A stretch of 64,000 bases of DNA from Chitinophagaceae bacterium (lineage in GTDB: Bacteria; Bacteroidota; Bacteroidia; Chitinophagales; Chitinophagaceae): NCBI GenBank assembly GCA_023229465.1, contig JALNZE010000011.1:33240-97239 (forward strand). The letters are read 5' to 3'. Numbering within the stretch: the first letter of the stretch is position 1; each line of letters opens with the position of its first letter. Made by a program: the position numbers and the translations under genes. Shown piece after piece: positions 17,620 through 26,233 of the stretch. The notes under the pieces are model-generated. The model was not told the DNA's origin, did not search any database, and worked only from the letters and a program-made list of their open reading frames with translations.

Positions 17620-18528
17620 TTACGGTTTAAAAGCCGGATGAAACCTTTGTAAGGTATCCCGGAGGAAATCTCTGTTCAGGTGTGTGTATATCTCGGTGGT
17701 GGTAATACTTTCATGGCCCAGCATTTCCTGTACCGCCCGCAGGTCGGCGCCACCCTCTACCAGGTGCGTGGCAAAGGAATGACGAAAAGTATGGGGTGAG
17801 ATATTCTTAGTGATACCGGCTAGTTTGGCCGCCTGCTTTATAATATAAAAGATCATGACCCTGCTGAGGTTTTTTCCACGGTTATTCAGAAAGAGGATGT
17901 CTTCAAAGCCCGGCTGTATGGTTTGATGAACGCGGATATTGTCTTTATATATTTTGATATACTTTACCGCATCACGGCCAATGGGTACCAGCCTTTCTTT
18001 GTCGCCTTTACCAATAACACGTATAAACCCAACATCAAGATACAGGCCGGATATTTTCAGGTTCACTACTTCACTAACCCGCAAGCCACAACTATACATG
18101 GTTTCCAGAATGGCTTTATTGCGGCCACCATCCGGGGTGCTTTGATCCAGTTGGGCAATCACCAGTTCAATTTCCTCAAAACTCAGGGTGTCTGGCAGTT
18201 TTCTGCTTGTCTTGGGCGCTTCCAGCAAAGTAGAAGGATCAGTTTGGGTAATCTGCTCTATCAAACAATATTTATAAAAACTCCGTATGCCGGATAGGAT
18301 CCTTGCCTGTGAAGTAGCCGTCATACCCAATCCGTCCACCCATTTTACAAATTGCTGCAGGTCTGTCAAATCAATCTCAGCAGGCGATTTAAGGGTTTGG
18401 CAGATCTGTAAATAGGCTGTCAGCTTCTCTACATCATGCAGGTAAGCTTCCACTGAGTGATCACTCAGAGATTTTTCTAAGCGGAGATAAGCTTTGTATC
18501 CTTTTTTATAAGCGTCCCACATAGCCAT
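17620..18528 (-). CDS. xerD: Site-specific tyrosine recombinase XerD
   Basis: Chromosome dimer resolution recombinase of 302 residues, the normal XerC/D length. N-terminal SAM-like core-binding domain (about 1-95) and C-terminal catalytic domain with all expected residues: Arg in GLRVSEVVNL, Lys in VIGKGDKERLVPIG, His-x-x-Arg in SPHTFRHSFATHL, His in MLGHES and the nucleophile Tyr in TTEIYTHL. No phage or integron genes are adjacent, so this is the housekeeping enzyme and not an element integrase. Confidence 0.93.
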   Translation of the reverse strand: MAMWDAYKKGYKAYLRLEKSLSDHSVEAYLHDVEKLTAYLQICQTLKSPAEIDLTDLQQFVKWVDGLGMTATSQARILSGIRSFYKYCLIEQITQTDPSTLLEAPKTSRKLPDTLSFEEIELVIAQLDQSTPDGGRNKAILETMYSCGLRVSEVVNLKISGLYLDVGFIRVIGKGDKERLVPIGRDAVKYIKIYKDNIRVHQTIQPGFEDILFLNNRGKNLSRVMIFYIIKQAAKLAGITKNISPHTFRHSFATHLVEGGADLRAVQEMLGHESITTTEIYTHLNRDFLRDTLQRFHPAFKP

Positions 18529-18635
18529 TTTGAAATTTGGTTATGAAGGTAAGCTACCCGATATTGCAATTTCAAAAAATAAGGACTGCCTTTTGGTGTT
18601 TGTGTTCCAAAATCTAAAAATTTTTAATCGATCTA

Positions 18636-19130
18636 ATGCAAGTTAATCTCCGTTCGTTCAAACAAAAAGTCCGTTATCACCAGAAAGCATTCAAACGTTA
18701 TTTAGGAAAAATTGAAAAGAACCCGCCCCGTGGTTTGGATACCATTGCTGCAACTATTGACGCTGAAGTATGGAAAGAAATAGATTGTTTAAGTTGTGCG
18801 AACTGCTGTAAAAGCATGACGCCCACGTTTACCGGTAAAGACATCAAACGGATAGCCGCTCATTTTGAGATAAAACCACAGGAACTCAAAGACAAATGGC
18901 TTGCATTTGATAAAAAAGGGGATGACTGGGTAAATGTAAAACAGCCCTGCCAGTTCCTGAACATGGAAAATAATATGTGCAGCATCTATGAAGTGCGCCC
19001 GGAGGATTGTGCCGGTTTTCCGCACCTGAAGAAAAAGAAAATGGTGGAGTATATACATGTGCACCGGCAGAATATTGAACATTGCCCGGCAACGTATAGG
19101 ATGGTGGAGAAGATGATGGAAAGAGTATAG
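18636..19130 (+). CDS. YkgJ family cysteine cluster protein
   Basis: Cytoplasmic protein of 164 residues with the Cys pattern of the YkgJ/UPF0153 family: CLSCANCC around residue 50, then QPCQF, MCSIYEVRPEDC and a late HCPAT. These Cys probably bind zinc or an iron-sulphur cluster; the biochemical role is not established. Divergent from xerD, convergent with yraN with two bases between the stop codons. Confidence 0.88.
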   Translation: MQVNLRSFKQKVRYHQKAFKRYLGKIEKNPPRGLDTIAATIDAEVWKEIDCLSCANCCKSMTPTFTGKDIKRIAAHFEIKPQELKDKWLAFDKKGDDWVNVKQPCQFLNMENNMCSIYEVRPEDCAGFPHLKKKKMVEYIHVHRQNIEHCPATYRMVEKMMERV

Positions 19131-19132
19131 GT

Positions 19133-19489
19133 TTAAAAGTATACATCATCAATCATTAATATTTCTTTGGCTGTTTCATTCACCAATGTTATGGCTATTA
19201 CATCGAACTGAATATATTTCCATTTGGGATGCTGGTACTGATAATTTTCGGCGGCATTTTTCAGGTTTTTCATTTTGTCTTTGGTAATGCTTTCTTCCGG
19301 GAAACCAAACCGCAGAGAGTACCTTGTTTTTACTTCAATGAAATGAAGGAACTGATCTTTTGAGGCAATGATATCCACCTCCCAATGATGTTTTCGCCAG
19401 TTCCTTTCCAGCAGGGTATACCCATTTTTGGTAAGATAGTCCGCAGCGATATCTTCGCCCTTTTTGCCGGTAATCAGGTTATTACTCAT
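19133..19489 (-). CDS. YraN family (UPF0102) putative endonuclease-like protein
   Basis: Small protein of 118 residues with the nuclease-like core of UPF0102: GKKGEDIAADYLTKNGYTLL, NWRKHHWEVDIIASKD and FIEVKTRYSLRFG, that is the E...D...ExK pattern of the restriction-endonuclease-like fold. No activity is proven for the family. The usual neighbour genes (rnhB, rsmI) are absent here. Confidence 0.9.
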   Translation of the reverse strand: MSNNLITGKKGEDIAADYLTKNGYTLLERNWRKHHWEVDIIASKDQFLHFIEVKTRYSLRFGFPEESITKDKMKNLKNAAENYQYQHPKWKYIQFDVIAITLVNETAKEILMIDDVYF

Positions 19490-19579
19490 GTATTTGCTAA
19501 GCTTACCTTAAAAATAGTAATCTATACAAGATATTTCGGAACTTCACGTTATAGGATAATACCCGTAAATAATACCCTA

Positions 19580-20785
19580 ATGGAACTAAATAATAATCTT
19601 TATAAGCTCAAAGGCAGAGTGATGCATTATGCATGGGGAGGGCATGAATTTATACCAGACCTGTTAGGTATTAACAATGAAAGTCGCCAACCCTTTGCAG
19701 AATACTGGATGGGCGCTCATCCGCTGGCGCCTTCTGAGCTATTGACGCCTGAAGGACCTGTATCCCTCTACACGGCTATACAGGAAGAACCAGGGAGGAT
19801 AATTTCCGAAAAAGTGTACGATGCGTTTGGGAGACTTCCGTACCTGTTTAAGGTGCAGGATGTAAAAAATATTCTTTCTATCCAGGTTCACCCGGGAAAA
19901 GAAGAAGCGGAAAAAGGATTCGACAGGGAAGAGACAGCAGGTATTCCACTGAATGCCCCCTACCGTAATTACAGAGACAGAAATCATAAACCTGAAATGC
20001 TGGTGGCTTTAACGGAGTTCTGGTTATTGCATGGGTTCAGGCAGTTGGCTGAAATTGAGCAAATACTTATTGATGTTCCGGAGTTTACTGTACTGCTGCC
20101 TTATTATAGAAGAGAAGGATTAAAGCCTTTGTACCAGTTTATTATGGAAATAGAGCAGCCGGAGATAAATGCCTTATTGGAAAACCTGATTAAGCGGAAT
20201 ATCCGGATGAAAAAAGAGGGTGAACTGACTAGAGAAATGCCCGGTTGGTGGATAGCTAAAATTTTTGAAGGGAAGGAAGGCATGGGTGATATAGACAGGG
20301 CCATTTTTTCGATTTATTTTTTCAATATCGTAAACCTGAAGCCGGGTGAGGGCCTTTTTCAGGGAGCAGGCATGCCGCATGCATATTTGGAAGGACAGTG
20401 TATTGAGTTGATGGCCAATAGTGATAATGTATTAAGAGCAGGCCTGACCCCGAAACATATTGATGTGCCGGAATTAATGAAGCACATATTGTTTGAAACA
20501 GTGGTACCTAATATTATGAAAGGGATTACAGTGCTTACCGGTGAAAAAATTTACCCTTGCCCGGTACCGGATTTTGGCATTGCCAAAATTGAATTGACCG
20601 CTAACCTGGCTTATACCACCACCACTACCTCTTTAGAAATACTGCTGGTTACAGAAGGAGGCGCCGTAGTTAATAACTCAATCGTATTGAAAAGGGGAGA
20701 AGCCGTTGCTGTTTTTGCCGGTGAAACATATACCCTCCAGGCATCGGGTGATACCGTATTGTTCAAGGCATTTGTACCTGCTTAA
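19580..20785 (+). CDS. manA: Mannose-6-phosphate isomerase, class I
   Basis: Interconverts mannose-6-phosphate and fructose-6-phosphate, for GDP-mannose and glycan synthesis. The protein (401 residues from MELNNNLYKLKG) has the zinc ligands in SIQVHPGKEEA (Gln, His), HKPEM (Glu) and MPHAYLEG (His), and the substrate loop SDNVLRAGLTPKH. The frame is open 65 codons further upstream and would overlap yraN; homology supports the later ATG. Confidence 0.94.
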   Translation: MELNNNLYKLKGRVMHYAWGGHEFIPDLLGINNESRQPFAEYWMGAHPLAPSELLTPEGPVSLYTAIQEEPGRIISEKVYDAFGRLPYLFKVQDVKNILSIQVHPGKEEAEKGFDREETAGIPLNAPYRNYRDRNHKPEMLVALTEFWLLHGFRQLAEIEQILIDVPEFTVLLPYYRREGLKPLYQFIMEIEQPEINALLENLIKRNIRMKKEGELTREMPGWWIAKIFEGKEGMGDIDRAIFSIYFFNIVNLKPGEGLFQGAGMPHAYLEGQCIELMANSDNVLRAGLTPKHIDVPELMKHILFETVVPNIMKGITVLTGEKIYPCPVPDFGIAKIELTANLAYTTTTTSLEILLVTEGGAVVNNSIVLKRGEAVAVFAGETYTLQASGDTVLFKAFVPA

Positions 20786-20840
20786 AAGGGCTTATACACA
20801 TCATGAGGAAAATTGCCGTGGCAGAAATGCCAGTAACGCC

Positions 20841-20848
20841 TATTTTTG
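20841..20848 (+). promoter_or_regulatory. -7 promoter element of the DUF6580 gene
   Basis: TATTTTTG, exact TAnnTTTG match, 19 bases before the start codon. Confidence 0.5.
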
Positions 20849-20867
20849 CTCAGAAACTTAGAAACAA

Positions 20868-21437
20868 ATGAAAATTAACAGACCGCTTATCTTATCTCTT
20901 TTACTGATGGTTTTGGTTAGCGCCTTATACAGAATTCTGCCCAATCGTCCGATGGGTTTCGCTCCCCAGATAGCGCTGGGTCTTTTCAGCGGTGCTTTAT
21001 TTGTAAAAAATAAAAAATGGGCATTTATCCTGCCATTGGTATCTATGTTTTTGTCTGACCTGTTATACCAGGTTTTATATAATAACGGATTAACGGCTAT
21101 CCAGGGTTTTTATGATGGACAGTGGATTAACTATTTGTTGTTTGCCGGCATGACCTGTTTCGGATTTCTTATTAAAACGAATAAGATCGGTAATATGATT
21201 GTTGCTGCTTTGTCTGCCCCTACTGCATATTTTCTGGTGTCTAATTTCTTTGTATGGGCCAGTAGTCGTGGGTTTGGATTGAATAGACCCAAAACATTTA
21301 GCGGGTTATTGCTTTGCTACAATGATGGGCTTCCTTTTTATAAGAATAGTGTAATGGCCACTGTTATTTTTTCCGCAGTCTTATTTGGCACTTATTATTT
21401 AGCTAAGAACCGCTTTGTAACAAAAGAACCAGCTTAG
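20868..21437 (+). CDS. DUF6580 family membrane protein (ECF-transporter S-component-like)
   Basis: Integral membrane protein of 189 residues with five or six hydrophobic segments: the N-terminal helix, then FAPQIALGLFSGALFVKNK, ILPLVSMFLSDLLYQVL, YLLFAGMTCFGFLI, a helix at IVAALSAPTAYFLVSNFFVW, and VIFSAVLFGTYYLA at the end. This pattern and the short loops resemble substrate-binding S components of energy-coupling factor importers. No EcfT/EcfA genes are adjacent and the substrate is unknown. Confidence 0.8.
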   Translation: MKINRPLILSLLLMVLVSALYRILPNRPMGFAPQIALGLFSGALFVKNKKWAFILPLVSMFLSDLLYQVLYNNGLTAIQGFYDGQWINYLLFAGMTCFGFLIKTNKIGNMIVAALSAPTAYFLVSNFFVWASSRGFGLNRPKTFSGLLLCYNDGLPFYKNSVMATVIFSAVLFGTYYLAKNRFVTKEPA

Positions 21438-21448
21438 TGGAAAGCCGG

Positions 21449-21922
21449 CTAACGATTCTCCTTTTCATACCATGCATCCACCAATAAATGTTTACCATCC
21501 GCCGCGGTGGTAGCCAATTCATCACAACGGTTATTCATCGCGTTATCCGCATGTCCCTTCACCCATACAAAGCGAAGTTTGAAATGCCCGGCTAATGCAT
21601 GGAATTGCAGCCAGAGGTCTTTGTTTTTTTTACCGCCTTTGAAATCCGTTTGTATCCAGTTATCCAACCATTTTTTTTCAACGGTATTTACTATGTACTG
21701 ACTGTCTGTATAGATAGTAACCGGAATATTTTTTTTAGTCAGGGAGGCTAAGGCTACAATTACTGCCAGCAATTCCATCCGGTTATTGGTGGTGAGCCGG
21801 TAACCGGCTGAAAGTTCTTTCTTCACATCCCCCCATATCAATACCACCCCATAGCCCCCGGCCCCCGGATTGCCCCTTGCAGAGCCGTCGGTGTATATCT
21901 TTAGGTGGTGGGATTGTTGCAT
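21449..21922 (-). CDS. rnhA: Ribonuclease HI
   Basis: Cuts the RNA strand of RNA-DNA hybrids in the cytoplasm. The 157-residue protein has all four catalytic acids in context: Asp in IYTDGSARGNPG, Glu in NNRMELLAV, Asp in IYTDSQYIVN, and the late Asp in NNRCDELATTAA, with the active-site loop His in VKGHADNAMN. The start codon directly abuts the stop codon of the upstream phzF-like gene, so both are translated from one transcript. Confidence 0.95.
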   Translation of the reverse strand: MQQSHHLKIYTDGSARGNPGAGGYGVVLIWGDVKKELSAGYRLTTNNRMELLAVIVALASLTKKNIPVTIYTDSQYIVNTVEKKWLDNWIQTDFKGGKKNKDLWLQFHALAGHFKLRFVWVKGHADNAMNNRCDELATTAADGKHLLVDAWYEKENR

Positions 21923-22705
21923 TTATATAAAATATTCCCCCTTCATATACAAAACCGCCTTGCCCGCAATGGTTACACGGTCTCCCAGATCACTGCACCA
22001 GAGATGTCCTTTTCTTTTGGATAATTGTATAGAAGTTAAAGAGGTTTTATTTAATTCTTTTGCCCAATAGGGAATCAGGGTGGCATGTGCTGAACCGGTA
22101 ACAGGATCTTCGCCAATGACAGAATTGGGGACTAAAAAGCGACAAACAAAATCTGACTGATTACCTCTGGCAGTAACAATGATGCCAAGTGTTTCTACGG
22201 TATTTAAATAGGCAAAATCAGCCACTAATTGTTCTACTTGCTCCTGGGTATCATAGATTAAAAAATAGTCTCTGGACCGTAATACTTTGTTGGGTGCGAT
22301 GTTAAATCCCTTTAAAAGATTTTCTGGTGGTACACAGTCTATAGGCATGCGTGCAGGGAAATTCATTTCGAGCAGGTTGCCCTTTTTTTTAACGGTCAGT
22401 TCACCACTTTTACTGTGAAAGGTAATGGTATCAGAACCATGCGTTAATTCATTAAAAATAACATGTGCAGTGGCAAGGGTTGGATGACCGGCCAGGTCTA
22501 TCTCAACTTCGGGAGTGAACCATCTGATATCATAACTATCATCATTTCTCTTAACAAAAAATGCCGTTTCTGATAAGTTATTTTCATTAGCCAGTTGTTG
22601 CATGGTTTCGGTTGGAAGAAAAGTAGTTAACGGACAGCAGGCTGCCGGATTTCCGCCAAAAATAGTATCAGTAAAGGCATCAACGGTGTAGATGTGGTAA
22701 GGCAT
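21923..22705 (-). CDS. PhzF family isomerase/epimerase
   Basis: Diaminopimelate-epimerase-like fold protein of 260 residues. Family signs: YTVDAFTDTIFGGNPAAC, the catalytic Glu in NNLSETAFFV, FTPEVEIDLAGHPTLATAH, and EDPVTGSAHATLIPYW. Phenazine genes are absent, so the substrate is some other small molecule; most PhzF homologues are uncharacterised. First gene of a two-gene unit with rnhA. Confidence 0.92.
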   Translation of the reverse strand: MPYHIYTVDAFTDTIFGGNPAACCPLTTFLPTETMQQLANENNLSETAFFVKRNDDSYDIRWFTPEVEIDLAGHPTLATAHVIFNELTHGSDTITFHSKSGELTVKKKGNLLEMNFPARMPIDCVPPENLLKGFNIAPNKVLRSRDYFLIYDTQEQVEQLVADFAYLNTVETLGIIVTARGNQSDFVCRFLVPNSVIGEDPVTGSAHATLIPYWAKELNKTSLTSIQLSKRKGHLWCSDLGDRVTIAGKAVLYMKGEYFI

Positions 22706-22814
22706 GTATGAATGGGTTTACTAATTTTTGAAGTTAAAAATCAAAATTTAAAAGTCAAAACTGAATAACCAAAAACAGTAGCAAAGTAAAGGGAATTGGT
22801 TGATTAGCGGATGG

Positions 22815-24443
22815 CTATACCTGAAACACGCCCATTTTAAAATCGTCTATCTGTGGATTTTGGTTCGCGGCGGCAATACCTTCCGCAATTACCTCTCTGG
22901 TGCTAATGGGATCAATAATAGTATCTATCCATAATCGGGCGGCAGCATAGAAGGGGGAGGTCTGTTTTTCGTAACTGTTTTTAATGTTATCCAGTAATGT
23001 TTTTTCTTCTTCGGCGCTTACTTCTTTTCCTTTAGCTTTCATAGTGGCCACCTGGATCTGTAATAAGGTTTTAGCTGCCTGGTCGCCACCCATTACCGCA
23101 ATTTTGGCTGAGGGCCATGCGTAAATAAAGCGGGGGTCGTAGGCTTTACCACACATGGCATAGTTGCCGGCGCCATAGCTGTTGCCTATAATGATCGTAA
23201 TCTTTGGTACCACAGAATTAGCAACGGCATTCACCATTTTGGCGCCGTCTTTTATAATACCACTATGCTCACTTCGGCTGCCAACCATGAAGCCGGTAAC
23301 ATCCTGCAGAAAAACAAGGGGAATTTTTTTCTGGTTACAATTCATGATAAAGCGGGCTGCTTTGTCGGCGCTATCATTATAGATAACCCCCCCAATCTGC
23401 ATTTCGCCTTTTTTGTTTTTGCTTACCAATCGCTGGTTGGCAACAATACCTACTGCCCATCCTTCTATTCTGGCATAGCCGCATAAAATTGTTTTGCCGT
23501 AATCGGCTTTATATTGATCGAAGGCGCTGTTATCAACTATGCGTTCAATAATATCCAGCATATCATAAGGTTTCAGATTGCCTTCATGAATGATACCATA
23601 TAATTCATTGGGATCTTTTTTGGGAGCGGTGGGCTGTATCCTGTTAAAGCCGGCTTTGGAAGGCTCTCCCAGTTTGTTCATGATCTTTTTGATATGATCC
23701 AGGCAGTCATATTCTGTTTTGAATTTATAATCAGCAATCCCGCTGATTGCGGTATGTGTTTCCGCACCGCCTAATGTTTCATTGTCAATCTCTTCTCCAA
23801 TAGCCGCTTTTACGAGATAAGAACCCGCTAAGAAAATACTGCCATTGCCTTCTACCATCAGCGTTTCATCACTCATAATGGGTAAGTAAGCGCCCCCCGC
23901 CACACAGGCGCCCATTACTGCTGAAATCTGTGTAATACCCATCGCACTCATTCTGGCATTGTTACGGAAGATGCGCCCAAAATGTTCTTTATCCGGAAAA
24001 ATTTCATCCTGCATGGGAAGGAATACACCGGCGCTATCCACCAGGTAGATTACCGGTAACCTGTTTTCCATGGCAATCTCCTGCATGCGGAGATTTTTCT
24101 TACCCGTAATAGGAAACCAGGCGCCTGCTTTCACGGTTTGATCATTTGCTACAATAATACATTGCCTGCCACTTACATAACCCAAACCCGCTACTGTTCC
24201 CCCACAGGGGCAACCGCCTTCCTCCTCATACATGCCAAACCCCGCAAAAGCACCGATTTCTGTGAAGGGCTTTTGCTTATCACATAAATAATCAATCCGC
24301 TCCCTGGCAGTTAATTTGTTTCTTTCTTTTTGTTTGTCTAATGATTTTCTGCCACCACCCAGTTTTATTTTTTCAAAGTGTTGGGTTGCTTTACTCACAG
24401 ACAACTTCATCCAGTCTTCATTACGGTTAAACTCCGGGCTCAT
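22815..24443 (-). CDS. Acyl-CoA carboxylase carboxyltransferase (beta) subunit
   Basis: Biotin-dependent carboxyltransferase of about 542 residues, closest in style to the methylcrotonyl/propionyl-CoA carboxylase beta subunits. Two crotonase-like halves are visible, with GGTVAGLGYVSGRQCIIVAN and the oxyanion segments GACVAGGAYLPIMSDE in the first and IIGNSYGAGNYAMCGKAYDP in the second. A biotin carboxylase/BCCP partner is not adjacent. The frame is open to 24524, which would overlap the divergent GMC gene; a -7 element at 24466-24473 favours the Met at 24443. Confidence 0.92.
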   Translation of the reverse strand: MSPEFNRNEDWMKLSVSKATQHFEKIKLGGGRKSLDKQKERNKLTARERIDYLCDKQKPFTEIGAFAGFGMYEEEGGCPCGGTVAGLGYVSGRQCIIVANDQTVKAGAWFPITGKKNLRMQEIAMENRLPVIYLVDSAGVFLPMQDEIFPDKEHFGRIFRNNARMSAMGITQISAVMGACVAGGAYLPIMSDETLMVEGNGSIFLAGSYLVKAAIGEEIDNETLGGAETHTAISGIADYKFKTEYDCLDHIKKIMNKLGEPSKAGFNRIQPTAPKKDPNELYGIIHEGNLKPYDMLDIIERIVDNSAFDQYKADYGKTILCGYARIEGWAVGIVANQRLVSKNKKGEMQIGGVIYNDSADKAARFIMNCNQKKIPLVFLQDVTGFMVGSRSEHSGIIKDGAKMVNAVANSVVPKITIIIGNSYGAGNYAMCGKAYDPRFIYAWPSAKIAVMGGDQAAKTLLQIQVATMKAKGKEVSAEEEKTLLDNIKNSYEKQTSPFYAAARLWIDTIIDPISTREVIAEGIAAANQNPQIDDFKMGVFQV

Positions 24444-24465
24444 ATACGAACAATTGTTAGTATGG

Positions 24466-24473
24466 CAAATATA
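24466..24473 (-). promoter_or_regulatory. -7 promoter element of the carboxyltransferase gene
   Basis: On the minus strand TATATTTG, exact TAnnTTTG match, 23 bases before the chosen start codon. It argues against the longer reading frame starting upstream of it. Confidence 0.5.
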
Positions 24474-24517
24474 GTGTGTAACTTTATTCATTATTCTTTT
24501 TGTATTACATTTAGCCA

Positions 24518-26122
24518 ATGCCATACGATTATATCATAATTGGTGCAGGATCCGCGGGTTGCGTATTAGCCAACAGATTATCTGAAGATGCCGGGTGCAC
24601 AGTCTTGCTACTGGAAGCGGGCTCACCGGCTACCAAACCGGAAATTCGGGTTCCGGGCGCTTATACCAAACTAAACCGTACATCTGTTGACTGGGCATTC
24701 TGGACAGAGCCGCAGAAGCAAGTGGATAACCGGAAAATTTTTATTCCGCGTGGAAAAACACTTGGTGGCAGTAGTGCAACCAATGCGATGGCGTATGTAC
24801 GTGGCAATAGAGAAGATTTTAATGAATGGGAAGCACTGGGTAATACAGGTTGGGGGTATGATGATGTATTACCTTATTTTAAAAAGTCGGAAACAAATGA
24901 ACAGTTTGGTGAGCCTTTTCATGGTGAAAATGGGCCATTGCATGTTACCCTTTCCAGGCAGCCCAGTGAACTAGCCAGTATTTTTGTTGACGCCTGTGAA
25001 GAATCTGGCATTCCGCGAAATACCGATTACAATGGCGCCGAGCAGGAAGGTGCCAGTATGCTACAGTTTACAATCAAAAAAAACAAGCGGCATAGTGCTG
25101 CAGACGCTTTTTTAAAACCAGCTATGCGCCGTTCTAATCTTACAGTTAGAACAAATACCCATGTGAAATCTATTTTAATAGAAGATGGAAGAGCCGTTGG
25201 AGTAGAAGTAATGACGGCCTATTCCGATTCTGAACGGATCAACTGTACCCGTGAAGTACTACTGTCTGCCGGCGCTATCCAATCGCCACAGTTGTTAATG
25301 TTATCCGGTATTGGTGATCCGGTTGAATTAAGCAAGCAGGGCATTGATATTAAATTTCCGCTGCCAGGGGTAGGTAAGAACCTGCAGGATCATATCTGGA
25401 CAGGGGTAAGTAGCTGGAGTACCATACCTACTTTTAATTCCTTACTGAAGCCATTCAATATGGCTAAAGCTGCCTTGCAACACCTGTTATTTTCAAGTGG
25501 GCCACTCAGTAATAGTCCCATTGAAGCGAATGCTTTCTTAAAGTCAGATGCTTCCTTAACAAGGCCGGATATTCAGTTTCATTTTGTGCCATTGGGCATC
25601 GCGGATGATTATTCTACCGATATCCATGATATCAAAACTTTCTCTAAAAAGGATGGTTTTGGTATTCTTGCTATTTTAATTAGACCGGAAAGCAGGGGTT
25701 ATATTGGATTAAAAAGTTCCAAACCAAAAGATGCTCCAATCATTCAGCCTAATTTACTTTCGGAGCCAAAAGACAGGCAGGTTTTGCTGGCAGCCCTCAA
25801 AAAGTCGATGGAGGTTATGAATGCCCAATCGCTTGCAGGGTTTTCTTTAAACGGACTCTCTTTTCCCCATGAGCCTTATACGGATGCGGCGCTGATGGCT
25901 CATATCCGTAAAACAGCGGAAACCCTTTACCATCCCGTTGGTACCTGTAAAATGGGTAAGGATAGCCTGGCAGTGGTGGATAGTCAATTAAGGGTACACG
26001 GGGTAAAGAATTTGCGGGTAATTGATGCCTCAGTGATGCCAACTATTGTATCAGGCAATACGAATGCGGCCACTATAATGATAGGGGAGAAAGGCGCTGA
26101 TCTCATCAAATCAGGAAACTGA
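24518..26122 (+). CDS. GMC family FAD-dependent oxidoreductase (choline dehydrogenase-like)
   Basis: Flavoprotein alcohol dehydrogenase/oxidase of 534 residues. The Rossmann FAD site DYIIIGAGSAGCVLANRLSE opens the protein, followed by GMC signature 1 (PRGKTLGGSSATNAMAYVRG), signature 2 (AGAIQSPQLLMLSGIGD) and the catalytic His in YHPVGTCKMG, ending in VSGNTNAATIMIGEKGADLI. No signal peptide is seen, so a cytoplasmic enzyme. The substrate alcohol is unknown; no betaine genes are nearby. TACATTTA (24506-24513) close to the ATG may be a weak -7 element. Confidence 0.92.
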   Translation: MPYDYIIIGAGSAGCVLANRLSEDAGCTVLLLEAGSPATKPEIRVPGAYTKLNRTSVDWAFWTEPQKQVDNRKIFIPRGKTLGGSSATNAMAYVRGNREDFNEWEALGNTGWGYDDVLPYFKKSETNEQFGEPFHGENGPLHVTLSRQPSELASIFVDACEESGIPRNTDYNGAEQEGASMLQFTIKKNKRHSAADAFLKPAMRRSNLTVRTNTHVKSILIEDGRAVGVEVMTAYSDSERINCTREVLLSAGAIQSPQLLMLSGIGDPVELSKQGIDIKFPLPGVGKNLQDHIWTGVSSWSTIPTFNSLLKPFNMAKAALQHLLFSSGPLSNSPIEANAFLKSDASLTRPDIQFHFVPLGIADDYSTDIHDIKTFSKKDGFGILAILIRPESRGYIGLKSSKPKDAPIIQPNLLSEPKDRQVLLAALKKSMEVMNAQSLAGFSLNGLSFPHEPYTDAALMAHIRKTAETLYHPVGTCKMGKDSLAVVDSQLRVHGVKNLRVIDASVMPTIVSGNTNAATIMIGEKGADLIKSGN

Positions 26123-26233
26123 TTCCTGTAAAGGTTTTTCTTACCTGAATTGGCCTTTTTGGCAGACTTTTATTTAAATGTGTTTGATTTACACATTGTT
26201 TTAATTATTTTAGCGTTTCTAAAACATTGCATC

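Noticed and set aside
17580..17620. Hairpin behind xerD (CCCGAA and TTCGGG arms)
   Set aside because: Six-base arms with a long loop and no T run; too weak to call a terminator.
17620..18528. Tyrosine recombinase as integrase of a mobile element
   Set aside because: Length and motifs are those of housekeeping XerD, with no phage, tRNA or attachment repeats nearby.
19385..19579. Longer N-terminus for ManA
   Set aside because: It overlaps yraN on the other strand and the family begins at MELNNNLYKL.
24444..24524. Longer N-terminus for the acyl-CoA carboxylase subunit
   Set aside because: It would overlap the start of the divergent GMC gene, contains the -7 element, and does not resemble the family.
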